64,000 nt of DNA from Bryobacter sp. Its GTDB lineage: Bacteria; Acidobacteriota; Terriglobia; Bryobacterales; Bryobacteraceae. The DNA is taken from contig JALHNH010000010.1 of NCBI GenBank assembly GCA_022843625.1, forward strand, positions 1 to 64,000, in the 5' to 3' direction. A program made the position numbers and the translations under genes. Positions 50,272 to 57,399 of this stretch are shown here, one piece after another (positions within the stretch are counted from its first letter, which is position 1; the number at the start of each line of letters is the position of its first letter). The notes beneath the pieces were generated by a model that worked only from the letters and a program-made list of their open reading frames with translations, was not told where the DNA came from and searched no databases.

Positions 50272-52860
50272 ATGCGCTTCACTGCTCTGTTGCTGGTGGC
50301 GTGGTCCTGCGCGGCTCAAAGCACAAGTCCCCCGGCCAAAGAGCAGCCCCCCGCAGAGCCCACCGCTCCCACACGCACAACACTCAATCTCCTCGGCCAG
50401 ACCGACGCCTCTTCGGGCGAATCCCGGCGCAATGAAAACGTCCAGTTCAACCTGATCGACAACAACGCCCTCAAAGAACTCAACACCCGCCTCGGCGTCA
50501 CCGCCACCTTCATCTCTATCTTCGAACCCGCCAAAAACTACTTCGGTGCAGAATACGGCACCCCCTCCTCCACGCCCCACCCTCTGCTCGCCGCGCTCAA
50601 ATCTGCCTGGCATGGCTCGGTCAACTACACCCACCAGAACTCTATCCTCACCGCCCGCAGCTTCTTCCAGGTCGGCGGTGTCAAACCCGCCCGCGAGAAC
50701 GACTACGGCTTCTCCGTCGGTGGCCCCATCGCGAAGAAAACTTCCCTCACCATCGAAGGTAGCCAGAAGCGCATCCGTGGTCAGGTCAATGGTAATGTCC
50801 TCGTCCCACGAGCCAACGAACGCACCCCTCTAACTACAGACCCGGCCCTCCGAGCCTACGTCCAGCGCATCCTCGATGTCTACCCCAACGAAACACCCAA
50901 TCGCCTCGATATCGATCCGCGCATGCTAAACACCAATTCCCCACAGTTAATCGACAACGATTCCATCAACGGCCGCATCGACCATCAGTTATCCACCAAA
51001 GACACCCTCACCGCGCGCCACACCTTCCTCACCCAGGAAGTCAAAGCCTTCCAGCTCATCAAGGGCCAAAACCCGGACACCTCCACCAAATCCCACGTTT
51101 CAAACTTGACCTGGAATCGTGCCTGGTCCCCCACAACCGTCACGTCCTTCGCCATCGGCTTCGACCGCTTCCGCACCCTCATCGTTCCTGAGCGGAACAA
51201 CCTCGGCCCTCAGATCTTCATCTCTGCCGTCCTAACCCCCATCAACGCCCAGAACGCCATCCCCATCAACCGCACCGAGAACAGATTCCGCTACTCCGGC
51301 AACTGGCGCCAAACCCGCGGCCGCCATCAATTCACTGCCGGCTTCTCCGTCGTCCGGCGCCAACTCAACGGCTTTGAAGGCGATTCCCAACTCGGTGCCA
51401 TCCAGTTCAACAACAACCTCGGCAACGACGCCCTCACCAATCTCCGCCTTGGCATCCCGATCTTCTATTACATCTCTATAGCCGTAAAACCCCTCACCCG
51501 GGGTTTCCGCAATTGGGACAACTTCGCCTATGCCGGCGACACCTGGCAGTTGAGCCAAAAGCTCACCTTCTCCTACGGCGTCAACTACCGTCCCAACTCC
51601 AAGCCCTCCGAAGTAAACAACCTCAATGACGTCGGCTATTACTCCGATCGCAACAACTTCGGCCCTACCGCCGGCTTCGCCTTCCGCCCCTCCACCAACA
51701 ATCGTTGGGGCGTAATGCGCGGCGCTTACGGCCTCCACTATGGCGAAATCTTCCCGGTCACTTTTCAATCGATCCGTTTCAACGCTCCCAACAACGTCAA
51801 GCTCGTAATCCCCGATCCGGATCCGCTCAACCCCTTGGGCAAGATCCCCGCCGACATCTCCAAAGCCGGCCGCACCGTCCTCTACGCCTTCGCCAAAGAC
51901 CTCTCTACCCCCTACGCACACCAATACAACTTCAAATGGGAATTGCCGGTCACCAACAACATCCGTTTCGAAGCCGGCTATATCGGTAGCCGAGGCCTCA
52001 AGCTCCTCCAGCGCTGGTTCCTCAATCGGTCTGCCCAAATTCCCGGCCTCCCCGTCACAACAGCCAACATCGACGAGCGCCGCCCTCTCCCGCAATACTC
52101 CGACATCCGTTACACCACCAGCTCCAGCCGTGGTTATTACGACGCTTTCAAGACGGCACTCACGATACCTCGTTGGAAAGGTGCCTCGCTCGAAACCGCC
52201 TACACCTTCTCGAAATCTCTCGACGTAGGGGGTAACTACACCAACACCGCCTACGACAGCGATGGCTTCAACAATAGGAGCCAGACAGAATTTGAAACGA
52301 TTAAGGACCTCAAGGGCCGCAGCGACTTTGATCAACCACACGCAGTCTTGATGCGAGGCAGCTACCAACTTCCATTCCAGGGAAAGCGCCTCGGCCGTTG
52401 GAGCCTAAACAGCGTCTATCTGGCCAAGACCGGAACTCCATTCAACCTCAAAACAGGCTCCGATGCCCCCGGCTTCGGCAACGTAGATGGAATCAGCGGA
52501 GAGCGCCCCAACCTCCTTGATCCAACCATCCTGGGTAGAACCATAGGCAACCCGGACAACTCCAGGCAGCAACTCCCAAGATCAGCCTTCGCCTACATTC
52601 CCCTGGGCCAACTGAGCGGCAACGTAGGCCGAAATGTCTTCCGCCGGGGCAACATCCGAAACCTGAACGGCAGCATCAGCGCCGACTGGACTCTCCCCCA
52701 CGACCTGAAGCTAAACTTCCGCACTGACGCCATCAACCTCTCGAACACCCCCCAATTCGCCGAACCCGGGACCTCCCTAACCGACCCCAACTTCGGAGTC
52801 ATCACCAACACCCTGAACGACGGCCGAGCCCTCCGCTTCCAACTCCGCCTCAGCTTCTAA
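50272..52860 (+). CDS. Oar/TonB-receptor-like outer-membrane beta-barrel lacking plug
   Basis: An 862-residue exported protein. A signal peptide RFTALLLVAWSCAAQ and a Pro/Ala-rich linker lead straight into Oar-type barrel strands: ENDYGFSVGGPIAKKTSLTI, NWDNFAYAGDTWQLSQKLTF, FRFEAGYIGSRG-like IRFEAGYIGSRGLKLL, and the final FQLRLSF ending in Phe. The carboxypeptidase-like repeat and plug domain seen at the N-terminus of usual 1000-1200-residue relatives are missing. It may be a pore or transporter not driven by TonB. TAGAAT lies 11 nt upstream of ATG 50272. Confidence 0.82.
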   Translation: MRFTALLLVAWSCAAQSTSPPAKEQPPAEPTAPTRTTLNLLGQTDASSGESRRNENVQFNLIDNNALKELNTRLGVTATFISIFEPAKNYFGAEYGTPSSTPHPLLAALKSAWHGSVNYTHQNSILTARSFFQVGGVKPARENDYGFSVGGPIAKKTSLTIEGSQKRIRGQVNGNVLVPRANERTPLTTDPALRAYVQRILDVYPNETPNRLDIDPRMLNTNSPQLIDNDSINGRIDHQLSTKDTLTARHTFLTQEVKAFQLIKGQNPDTSTKSHVSNLTWNRAWSPTTVTSFAIGFDRFRTLIVPERNNLGPQIFISAVLTPINAQNAIPINRTENRFRYSGNWRQTRGRHQFTAGFSVVRRQLNGFEGDSQLGAIQFNNNLGNDALTNLRLGIPIFYYISIAVKPLTRGFRNWDNFAYAGDTWQLSQKLTFSYGVNYRPNSKPSEVNNLNDVGYYSDRNNFGPTAGFAFRPSTNNRWGVMRGAYGLHYGEIFPVTFQSIRFNAPNNVKLVIPDPDPLNPLGKIPADISKAGRTVLYAFAKDLSTPYAHQYNFKWELPVTNNIRFEAGYIGSRGLKLLQRWFLNRSAQIPGLPVTTANIDERRPLPQYSDIRYTTSSSRGYYDAFKTALTIPRWKGASLETAYTFSKSLDVGGNYTNTAYDSDGFNNRSQTEFETIKDLKGRSDFDQPHAVLMRGSYQLPFQGKRLGRWSLNSVYLAKTGTPFNLKTGSDAPGFGNVDGISGERPNLLDPTILGRTIGNPDNSRQQLPRSAFAYIPLGQLSGNVGRNVFRRGNIRNLNGSISADWTLPHDLKLNFRTDAINLSNTPQFAEPGTSLTDPNFGVITNTLNDGRALRFQLRLSF

Positions 52861-52874
52861 ATAGCCACGGGCGC

Positions 52875-52880
52875 TAAAAT
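52875..52880 (+). promoter_or_regulatory. -10 box TAAAAT (leaderless type) of the small gene at 52887
   Basis: TAAAAT is exactly 6 nt before ATG 52887, and no Shine-Dalgarno is present. Confidence 0.5.
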
Positions 52881-52886
52881 CAAAGC

Positions 52887-53111
52887 ATGCCCACGCTGCA
52901 TCAGAAATCGGCAGATCAACTTGCCCGTCAACAACGGTACCTTCTCGATCCCCCAGCAGGAACCAAGGCCAAGGCAGCCCAACTTCATGGCGTTGACCTG
53001 ACTCTCCTGATAGAGCAATTGAACCTCACGCCAGCTGAGCGGGGTGCGAAACTCGAAGCTGCCACCACAACACTTGAGTCCGTCCGCGGCATCGCCCGCA
53101 AGCGCGTCTAA
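52887..53111 (+). CDS. Small helical protein, probable partner of the broken nucleotidyltransferase
   Basis: A 74-residue basic, Leu/Ala-rich protein (PTLHQKSADQLARQQRYLLD, LNLTPAERGAKLEAATTTLE) without recognised domain. Its TAA overlaps the start of the nucleotidyltransferase frame as TAATG, the layout of two-gene toxin-antitoxin units in which a small helical gene precedes an AbiEii-like nucleotidyltransferase. The antitoxin role is inference. Confidence 0.6.
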   Translation: MPTLHQKSADQLARQQRYLLDPPAGTKAKAAQLHGVDLTLLIEQLNLTPAERGAKLEAATTTLESVRGIARKRV

Positions 53112-53589
53112 TGCAGTTCGCTAGGGCGGTACAAACGCTTTGCGATGCCGAGGTCGAGTTCATTATCATTGGTGGACTTTCGGCAACCTTCCACGGCAGC
53201 GCCCGCATCACTTACGACCTCGATATCTGTTACTCAAGATCTGCCGCAAACATCAGTCGTGTCGTTAAAGCCTTGCCCCATTTCGTCCCAGACCAAGAGG
53301 CCTCCCCAAAGAACTCCCCTTCCTCTGGGACGAAACGATGCTCAGGAATTCAACAATCCTTACGCTTCAAACGGACCTCGGTGAAATCGACCTTCTCGCA
53401 GAAGTCTCCGGGCTCGGAACATTCGAAGCAATCCAGCCGCAATCTGTCAAGGTCGAAGCCTTCGAGAGAGCAGTCTTCACTCTCAACCTGCCGTCGCTGA
53501 TACGTGCGAAGAAGGCCACCGGACGGGAAAAAGACATATCACACCTGAGCGAACTGGAAAGTTTGCTCGAATCAGACGAGCGTGAATAG
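53111..53589 (+). pseudogene. Frameshifted nucleotidyltransferase (AbiEii/DUF6036-like)
   Basis: The first frame encodes MQFARAVQTLCDAEVEFIII, GGLSATFHGSARITYDLDIC and VVKALPHF; the DLDIC motif is the two-Asp metal site of the nucleotidyltransferase fold. From about 53282 the sense moves to another frame: RPRPRGLPKELPFLWDE, LTLQTDLGEIDLLAEVSG and the C-terminal helix. Adding one base near 53281-53285 would restore a single chain of about 159 residues. Without it the first frame runs on as nonsense to 53500. It is either a recent pseudogene or a sequencing error. Confidence 0.8.
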
Positions 53590-53637
53590 ACTTCACTGGA
53601 ACTCAATGGCTCCCTCTTCCAATTCCGCTTCGGCTTC

Positions 53638-53643
53638 TAAAAT
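53638..53643 (+). promoter_or_regulatory. -10 box TAAAAT (leaderless type) of the LRR gene
   Basis: TAAAAT is exactly 6 nt before ATG 53650; no Shine-Dalgarno is present. Confidence 0.5.
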
Positions 53644-53649
53644 AGTTGT

Positions 53650-54429
53650 ATGAAGTTAGAGGCTAGACTGCCATTCGGGCAGATGTTACTGCTCAACATG
53701 AGAAAGCCTGAACCCGAAGTTTTGGATAGCCTTTTCAGCCAGTCGGAACTTCAAATCGTACATTTGAAACCTAACGATCTGGCCAGCCTCTCCCCACATG
53801 GACTCCCAAATCTTCGAATGCTCAGTCTACGGAATTTTCAAGGTTCTGACCTCAAAATATTGAAGGCCTTCCCGCAGCTCAAAGTGTTTGAGCTTTGGCA
53901 AAGTCCAAAGACAACTTCGCTCATTGGGCTCGAACAGGTGTCCTCTCTTTCCTGGCTCAACATCGCCGAAATGGGAGAAATCGAATCCTTAGAACCAATT
54001 GCTTCATTGGCGGAACTCACTGCGCTTCTTTTAACAGGTTGTGTCTGGAAGAGCCAATGGATTCGCGGAGACCTGACGCCGCTCGCCCATCTCCAAAATT
54101 TGCAGAGACTTTCCCTGAGTGTAGAGGGACAAACAGACCTGACTCCACTTTTGAACTTTCCAAAACTCAACCATCTTTGGCTGAATACAGCGTCTGTTCC
54201 GGTTTCGGAGGTCGTAAAGTTAGCGGCTCGATATCCCTTCTGGCACAAGCAACTACCTTGGATTCGACGCGTTGATTCCGGGATGGATTGTCCACGCTGT
54301 GCTAGCCCTCGAATACTACTCATGCTTAGGAAGACCAAACGCATATGGTGCGAATCCTGCGAATCGAAACGTCTCTCGAGAGTCTTGTCGTCGCTTGAAG
54401 ATCAAATCCTTGAAGTTGCGCAGATATAG
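53650..54429 (+). CDS. Leucine-rich-repeat protein with C-terminal zinc ribbon
   Basis: A 259-residue cytosolic protein. Repeats of about 22 residues follow an LxxLxLxxF pattern (LPNLRMLSLRNFQGSDL, FPQLKVFELWQSPKTTSL, VSSLSWLNIAEMGEIESL, LQNLQRLSLSVEGQTDL, FPKLNHLWLNTASV). The last 50 residues carry two Cys pairs, CPRC and CESC, about 20 residues apart, a likely zinc ribbon. LRR plus zinc ribbon suggests a protein- or nucleic-acid-binding adaptor; I know no named family for it. It sits between two damaged toxin-antitoxin remnants. Confidence 0.75.
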   Translation: MKLEARLPFGQMLLLNMRKPEPEVLDSLFSQSELQIVHLKPNDLASLSPHGLPNLRMLSLRNFQGSDLKILKAFPQLKVFELWQSPKTTSLIGLEQVSSLSWLNIAEMGEIESLEPIASLAELTALLLTGCVWKSQWIRGDLTPLAHLQNLQRLSLSVEGQTDLTPLLNFPKLNHLWLNTASVPVSEVVKLAARYPFWHKQLPWIRRVDSGMDCPRCASPRILLMLRKTKRIWCESCESKRLSRVLSSLEDQILEVAQI

Positions 54430-54434
54430 AATCG

Positions 54435-54695
54435 ATGAAAGAACGCATCATAACAACAGCGATGGGGAGCGACGATAAAGTGGATCTCTCCCGCATCATC
54501 GTTTTACCGGGGCAGCGCTCTGGCCAACAGTGAATCCGCAACCTTCGCTTAACCATCTAGGATGCCCTCGAAATGCTCGCCTCTGGGATGACAGAATTTG
54601 AAATCCTCGATGGCTACAGCTACTTGGAGCAGGCCGACTTCCCCGCAATTTGCGCTTGTGACTCACAAGTGGGGCGAGCGAATCTGAACTCATAA
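54435..54695 (+). pseudogene. DUF433-family pseudogene with two nonsense codons
   Basis: One reading frame gives SRIIVLPGQRSGQQ, stop, IRNLRLTI, stop, DALEMLASGMTEFEILDGYS, YLEQADFPAI. This follows the DUF433 antitoxin pattern RSGQPCIRGLRITVYDVLE and LASGMTE.EIL in frame throughout. The TGA stands where Cys is expected and the TAG where Tyr is expected, so two point mutations can explain the decay. The frame begins at ATG 54435 and ends at TAA 54695. No toxin partner remains. Confidence 0.78.
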
Positions 54696-54774
54696 CACCC
54701 ACCTGCATCATTCGAGACACTCCCTAGCCCACCCCACCACGCCCCTCAATCGTAGTAGGCTCTACAGAGACACT

Positions 54775-55440
54775 ATGAAAACTCTAATCCTCACCCTAGC
54801 CGCTCTCCCCCTCCTCGCCCAGCAACCAGCCGCACAAAAAGCACCACCGCCGCCGATGTCCTTTTTCATCACCAGCGTCGGCATCGGTGACGGCGCAAAC
54901 TTGGGCGGCCTCGCCGGCGCAGACGCCCATTGCCAAAAACTAGCCACTGCCGCAGGCTCCACCAACAAGACCTGGAAAGCCTACCTATCCACCCAGGCCG
55001 CCGACGGCAAGCCAGCCACTAACGCACGAGACCGCATCGGCACCGGCCCTTGGGCCAACGCCAAAGGCGCAGTCATCGGCCGTGACCTCGCCCACCTCCA
55101 CGGCGACACAATCGAACTGGCCCTCCTCGGCAATCTCATCACCAAAAACAATGCCATCACCGAAAAAGGCGAACCCGTCAACGGCGTAGGCGCTCAGCCC
55201 AACACCCACGACATCCTAACCGGCACCCAACCCAACGGCACTGCCTATACCGACTCCGCCGACCACACCTGCAAGAACTGGACCGCCAACGGTGAAGGCA
55301 GCGCTCAGGTCGGCCACCACGACCGCAACGGCGGCGGCATCTCTTGGAACTCCACCCACCCCTCCCGTGGCTGCAGCCAGGCCAACCTCGTCGCCACCGG
55401 CGGCGCTGGCCTCTTCTACTGCTTCGCCTCCGGCAAGTAA
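54775..55440 (+). CDS. Secreted lectin-like (endostatin/C-type-lectin-like) protein
   Basis: A 221-residue exported protein with signal peptide MKTLILTLAALPLLAQ. The mature part shows FFITSVGIGDGANLGGLAGA, HCQKLATAAGSTNKTWKAYL, ARDRIGTGPWANAKG and a C-terminal CKNWTANGEGSAQVGHHDRN with RGCSQ and FYCFASGK. Four Cys are spaced as in lectin-type folds. This resembles the family of short bacterial secreted proteins related to collagen XV/endostatin-like domains (DUF1554). Carbohydrate binding is inference. No clear ribosome site. Confidence 0.65.
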   Translation: MKTLILTLAALPLLAQQPAAQKAPPPPMSFFITSVGIGDGANLGGLAGADAHCQKLATAAGSTNKTWKAYLSTQAADGKPATNARDRIGTGPWANAKGAVIGRDLAHLHGDTIELALLGNLITKNNAITEKGEPVNGVGAQPNTHDILTGTQPNGTAYTDSADHTCKNWTANGEGSAQVGHHDRNGGGISWNSTHPSRGCSQANLVATGGAGLFYCFASGK

Positions 55441-55473
55441 TCGCTCAATCCCATCGCGTCATGCCATTTGCCG

Positions 55474-55479
55474 TAAACT
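55474..55479 (+). promoter_or_regulatory. -10 box TAAACT (leaderless type) of the vapBC module
   Basis: TAAACT is exactly 6 nt before ATG 55486 with no Shine-Dalgarno. The surrounding ATGCCATT...AATGGCAT forms an inverted repeat (55461-55468 and 55480-55487) around the box and could be the operator of the antitoxin. Confidence 0.5.
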
Positions 55480-55485
55480 AATGGC

Positions 55486-55746
55486 ATGACGCTCAAAATT
55501 GACAAAGCAGGTAGAGTCGTCCTTCCCAAACCTCTTCGCGATCGCCTTGGAATTAACCAGGACAGCGACCTTGAAGTCATTGAGACCACAGACGGCGTCC
55601 TGCTCAAAAACGTATCGCTAAAACCTTCCCTTATACGAGAAAACGGCTTCTTGGTCCACACCGGCTCACTGCCCCCATCCTATGACTGGAATCGGCTGGT
55701 GGAAGATGAGCGCAACGAACAAGACAGGCGCAACCTCGGCCTGTGA
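55486..55746 (+). CDS. AbrB/SpoVT-type antitoxin (VapB)
   Basis: An 86-residue protein. LKIDKAGRVVLPKPLRDRLG is the swapped-hairpin AbrB DNA-binding domain, followed by SDLEVIETTDGVLLKNV and a toxin-binding tail (YDWNRLVEDERNEQD). It overlaps the PIN toxin gene by 4 nt (GTGA). An inverted repeat over its -10 box suggests autoregulation. Confidence 0.87.
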   Translation: MTLKIDKAGRVVLPKPLRDRLGINQDSDLEVIETTDGVLLKNVSLKPSLIRENGFLVHTGSLPPSYDWNRLVEDERNEQDRRNLGL

Positions 55747-56186
55747 ACATTTACTTCGATACTTCTGTGTTTGTTGCAGCCTCAATAGCGCAGCATCCGC
55801 ATCATGTCCCCGCAAGAGACATCCTCCAGTCTCTCCACAAATCGAAGAGGGATGGATACACTTCCACGCATACCCTTGCTGAATTCTATTCAGTGCTAAC
55901 TCGAGCCCCTTTTAAGCCCCCGGTTTATCCAGCCGAAGCATCACAACTCATCGAAAACATCTTCGACAGCTCTATGAACCTTGTAGCCCTGACTGCCAAA
56001 GAATCGAGATCAGCAATCAAGGACAGTGCACTCAAGGGCCTAACGGGCGGCAAGATCCACGATGCTCTGCACCTGACCTGCGCGGCAAAAGCTTCATGCG
56101 ATTTCATTTACACCTTCAATCTCCGCGATTTTCGCCTAATCGCCGATGAATCCATCCGCCACCGCATCCGCTCCCCCCTATCCTAA
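55743..56186 (+). CDS. VapC-like PIN-domain toxin
   Basis: A PIN-domain ribonuclease of 147 residues starting at GTG 55743. Acidic residues of the site are in IYFDTSVFVAA, THTLAEFYSVLTR, KIHDALHLTCA and IYTFNLRDF. It is the third VapC in the window. Its stop lies just before the sbcD start. Confidence 0.88.
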   Translation: MNIYFDTSVFVAASIAQHPHHVPARDILQSLHKSKRDGYTSTHTLAEFYSVLTRAPFKPPVYPAEASQLIENIFDSSMNLVALTAKESRSAIKDSALKGLTGGKIHDALHLTCAAKASCDFIYTFNLRDFRLIADESIRHRIRSPLS

Positions 56187-56190
56187 AAAG

Positions 56191-57399
56191 GTGCTCCGCC
56201 TCCTCCACACTGCAGACTGGCATCTCGGCCAAACCCTCCGGGGCTACCCTCGCGACGAAGAACAATCCGCCGCCCTAGCCTCCCTCATAGCCGCAGTCAA
56301 AGAAATCCAACCCCACGCACTCATCGTCTCTGGCGACGTCTTCGACTCCCCCAACCCCTCAGCCCAGGCCCAGCACCTCCTCTACAAAACCCTCGTCGCC
56401 CTCCACACCGCCAGCCCCAACACAACCACAATCCTCACCTCAGGCAACCACGACGCCGCCACTCGCCTCGAATCCCCGCGAGACCTCCTCTCAGCCTTCA
56501 ACGTCCACGTCGTCGGCAACATCCGCCGCCACAACAACCAAACCCTAACCCACCACCACCTCATCCCGATCACCGAGAACAACCAAACCCTCGCCCACGT
56601 CCTCGCCATCTCCTACCCCACCGCCGCCTGCCTCCCCGCAGCGCCCACTCTCATCGAATCCGTAAAAACCCTTTACGCAGACCTCGTCGAACAAACTCGC
56701 CCCGAGTGGCAAGGCCTCCCCCTCATCCTCACCGGCCACCTCCACGTCTCCGGAGCCCAAACCAGCGAAGGCGCAGAACGCAACATCCTCATCGGCGGCG
56801 AGAACGCCTTCCCCGCCAACCACTTCCCACCAGAAGCCGCCTACATCGCCCTCGGCCACCTCCACAAGCCCCAACGCATCGGCGCAGACCACATCCGCTA
56901 CAGCGGTTCCCTCATCCCACTCAGCGCCAGCGAGATCGATTACAAACACGGCATCACCCTCGTCGAAATCGACAACCAGACAGTCACATCAAAGCACATC
57001 GAAATCCCCCGCCCCCTCCCCTTCCATCGCCTCCCCTACAGAGGCTACGCAGACTTCGACGACATCCCAACTCTCATCAACGCGCTGCAACTCCACAAAG
57101 AAGCCCCGCCAAACCAGCGTCCCTTCGCGCAAATCCGCCTCACCCGCAAAGGCCTCCCCGTCACCTTCCGCGAAGACCTGGCAACCCTGGCCGAAAACGC
57201 CGGTCTCCGATTAGTCGACACCAGAATCGAAGACACCGAAACAACCATCACAACCACAACCATCCCAACAACCTCCATAGCCGATCACGACCCAACCCAC
57301 TTCTTCCACATCGCCTTTGAGCGCACCCACAACCAGCCCCCATCTCCCGCCCATCTGGTCGTCTTCGCCCAGGCCCAGGAAGAAGCCCAACAGCAATGA
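56191..57399 (+). CDS. sbcD: Exonuclease subunit SbcD (Mre11-like)
   Basis: The nuclease subunit of the SbcCD complex that trims DNA ends and cleaves hairpins. LLHTADWHLGQTL, ALIVSGDVFDSPNP, LTSGNHDAATRL and ALGHLHKPQRIG carry the metal-binding Asp/His/Asn residues of the calcineurin-like phosphoesterase. The frame also has ATG 56146, inside vapC; I prefer GTG 56191, which places the conserved LLHTADWHLG at the N-terminus as in other SbcD proteins. It overlaps sbcC by 4 nt (ATGA). Confidence 0.93.
   Translation: MLRLLHTADWHLGQTLRGYPRDEEQSAALASLIAAVKEIQPHALIVSGDVFDSPNPSAQAQHLLYKTLVALHTASPNTTTILTSGNHDAATRLESPRDLLSAFNVHVVGNIRRHNNQTLTHHHLIPITENNQTLAHVLAISYPTAACLPAAPTLIESVKTLYADLVEQTRPEWQGLPLILTGHLHVSGAQTSEGAERNILIGGENAFPANHFPPEAAYIALGHLHKPQRIGADHIRYSGSLIPLSASEIDYKHGITLVEIDNQTVTSKHIEIPRPLPFHRLPYRGYADFDDIPTLINALQLHKEAPPNQRPFAQIRLTRKGLPVTFREDLATLAENAGLRLVDTRIEDTETTITTTTIPTTSIADHDPTHFFHIAFERTHNQPPSPAHLVVFAQAQEEAQQQ

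Noticed and set aside
51232-52368. 378-codon minus-strand frame inside the Oar-like gene
   Set aside because: Val/Gly/Glu-rich antisense artefact; the plus frame shows barrel strands throughout.
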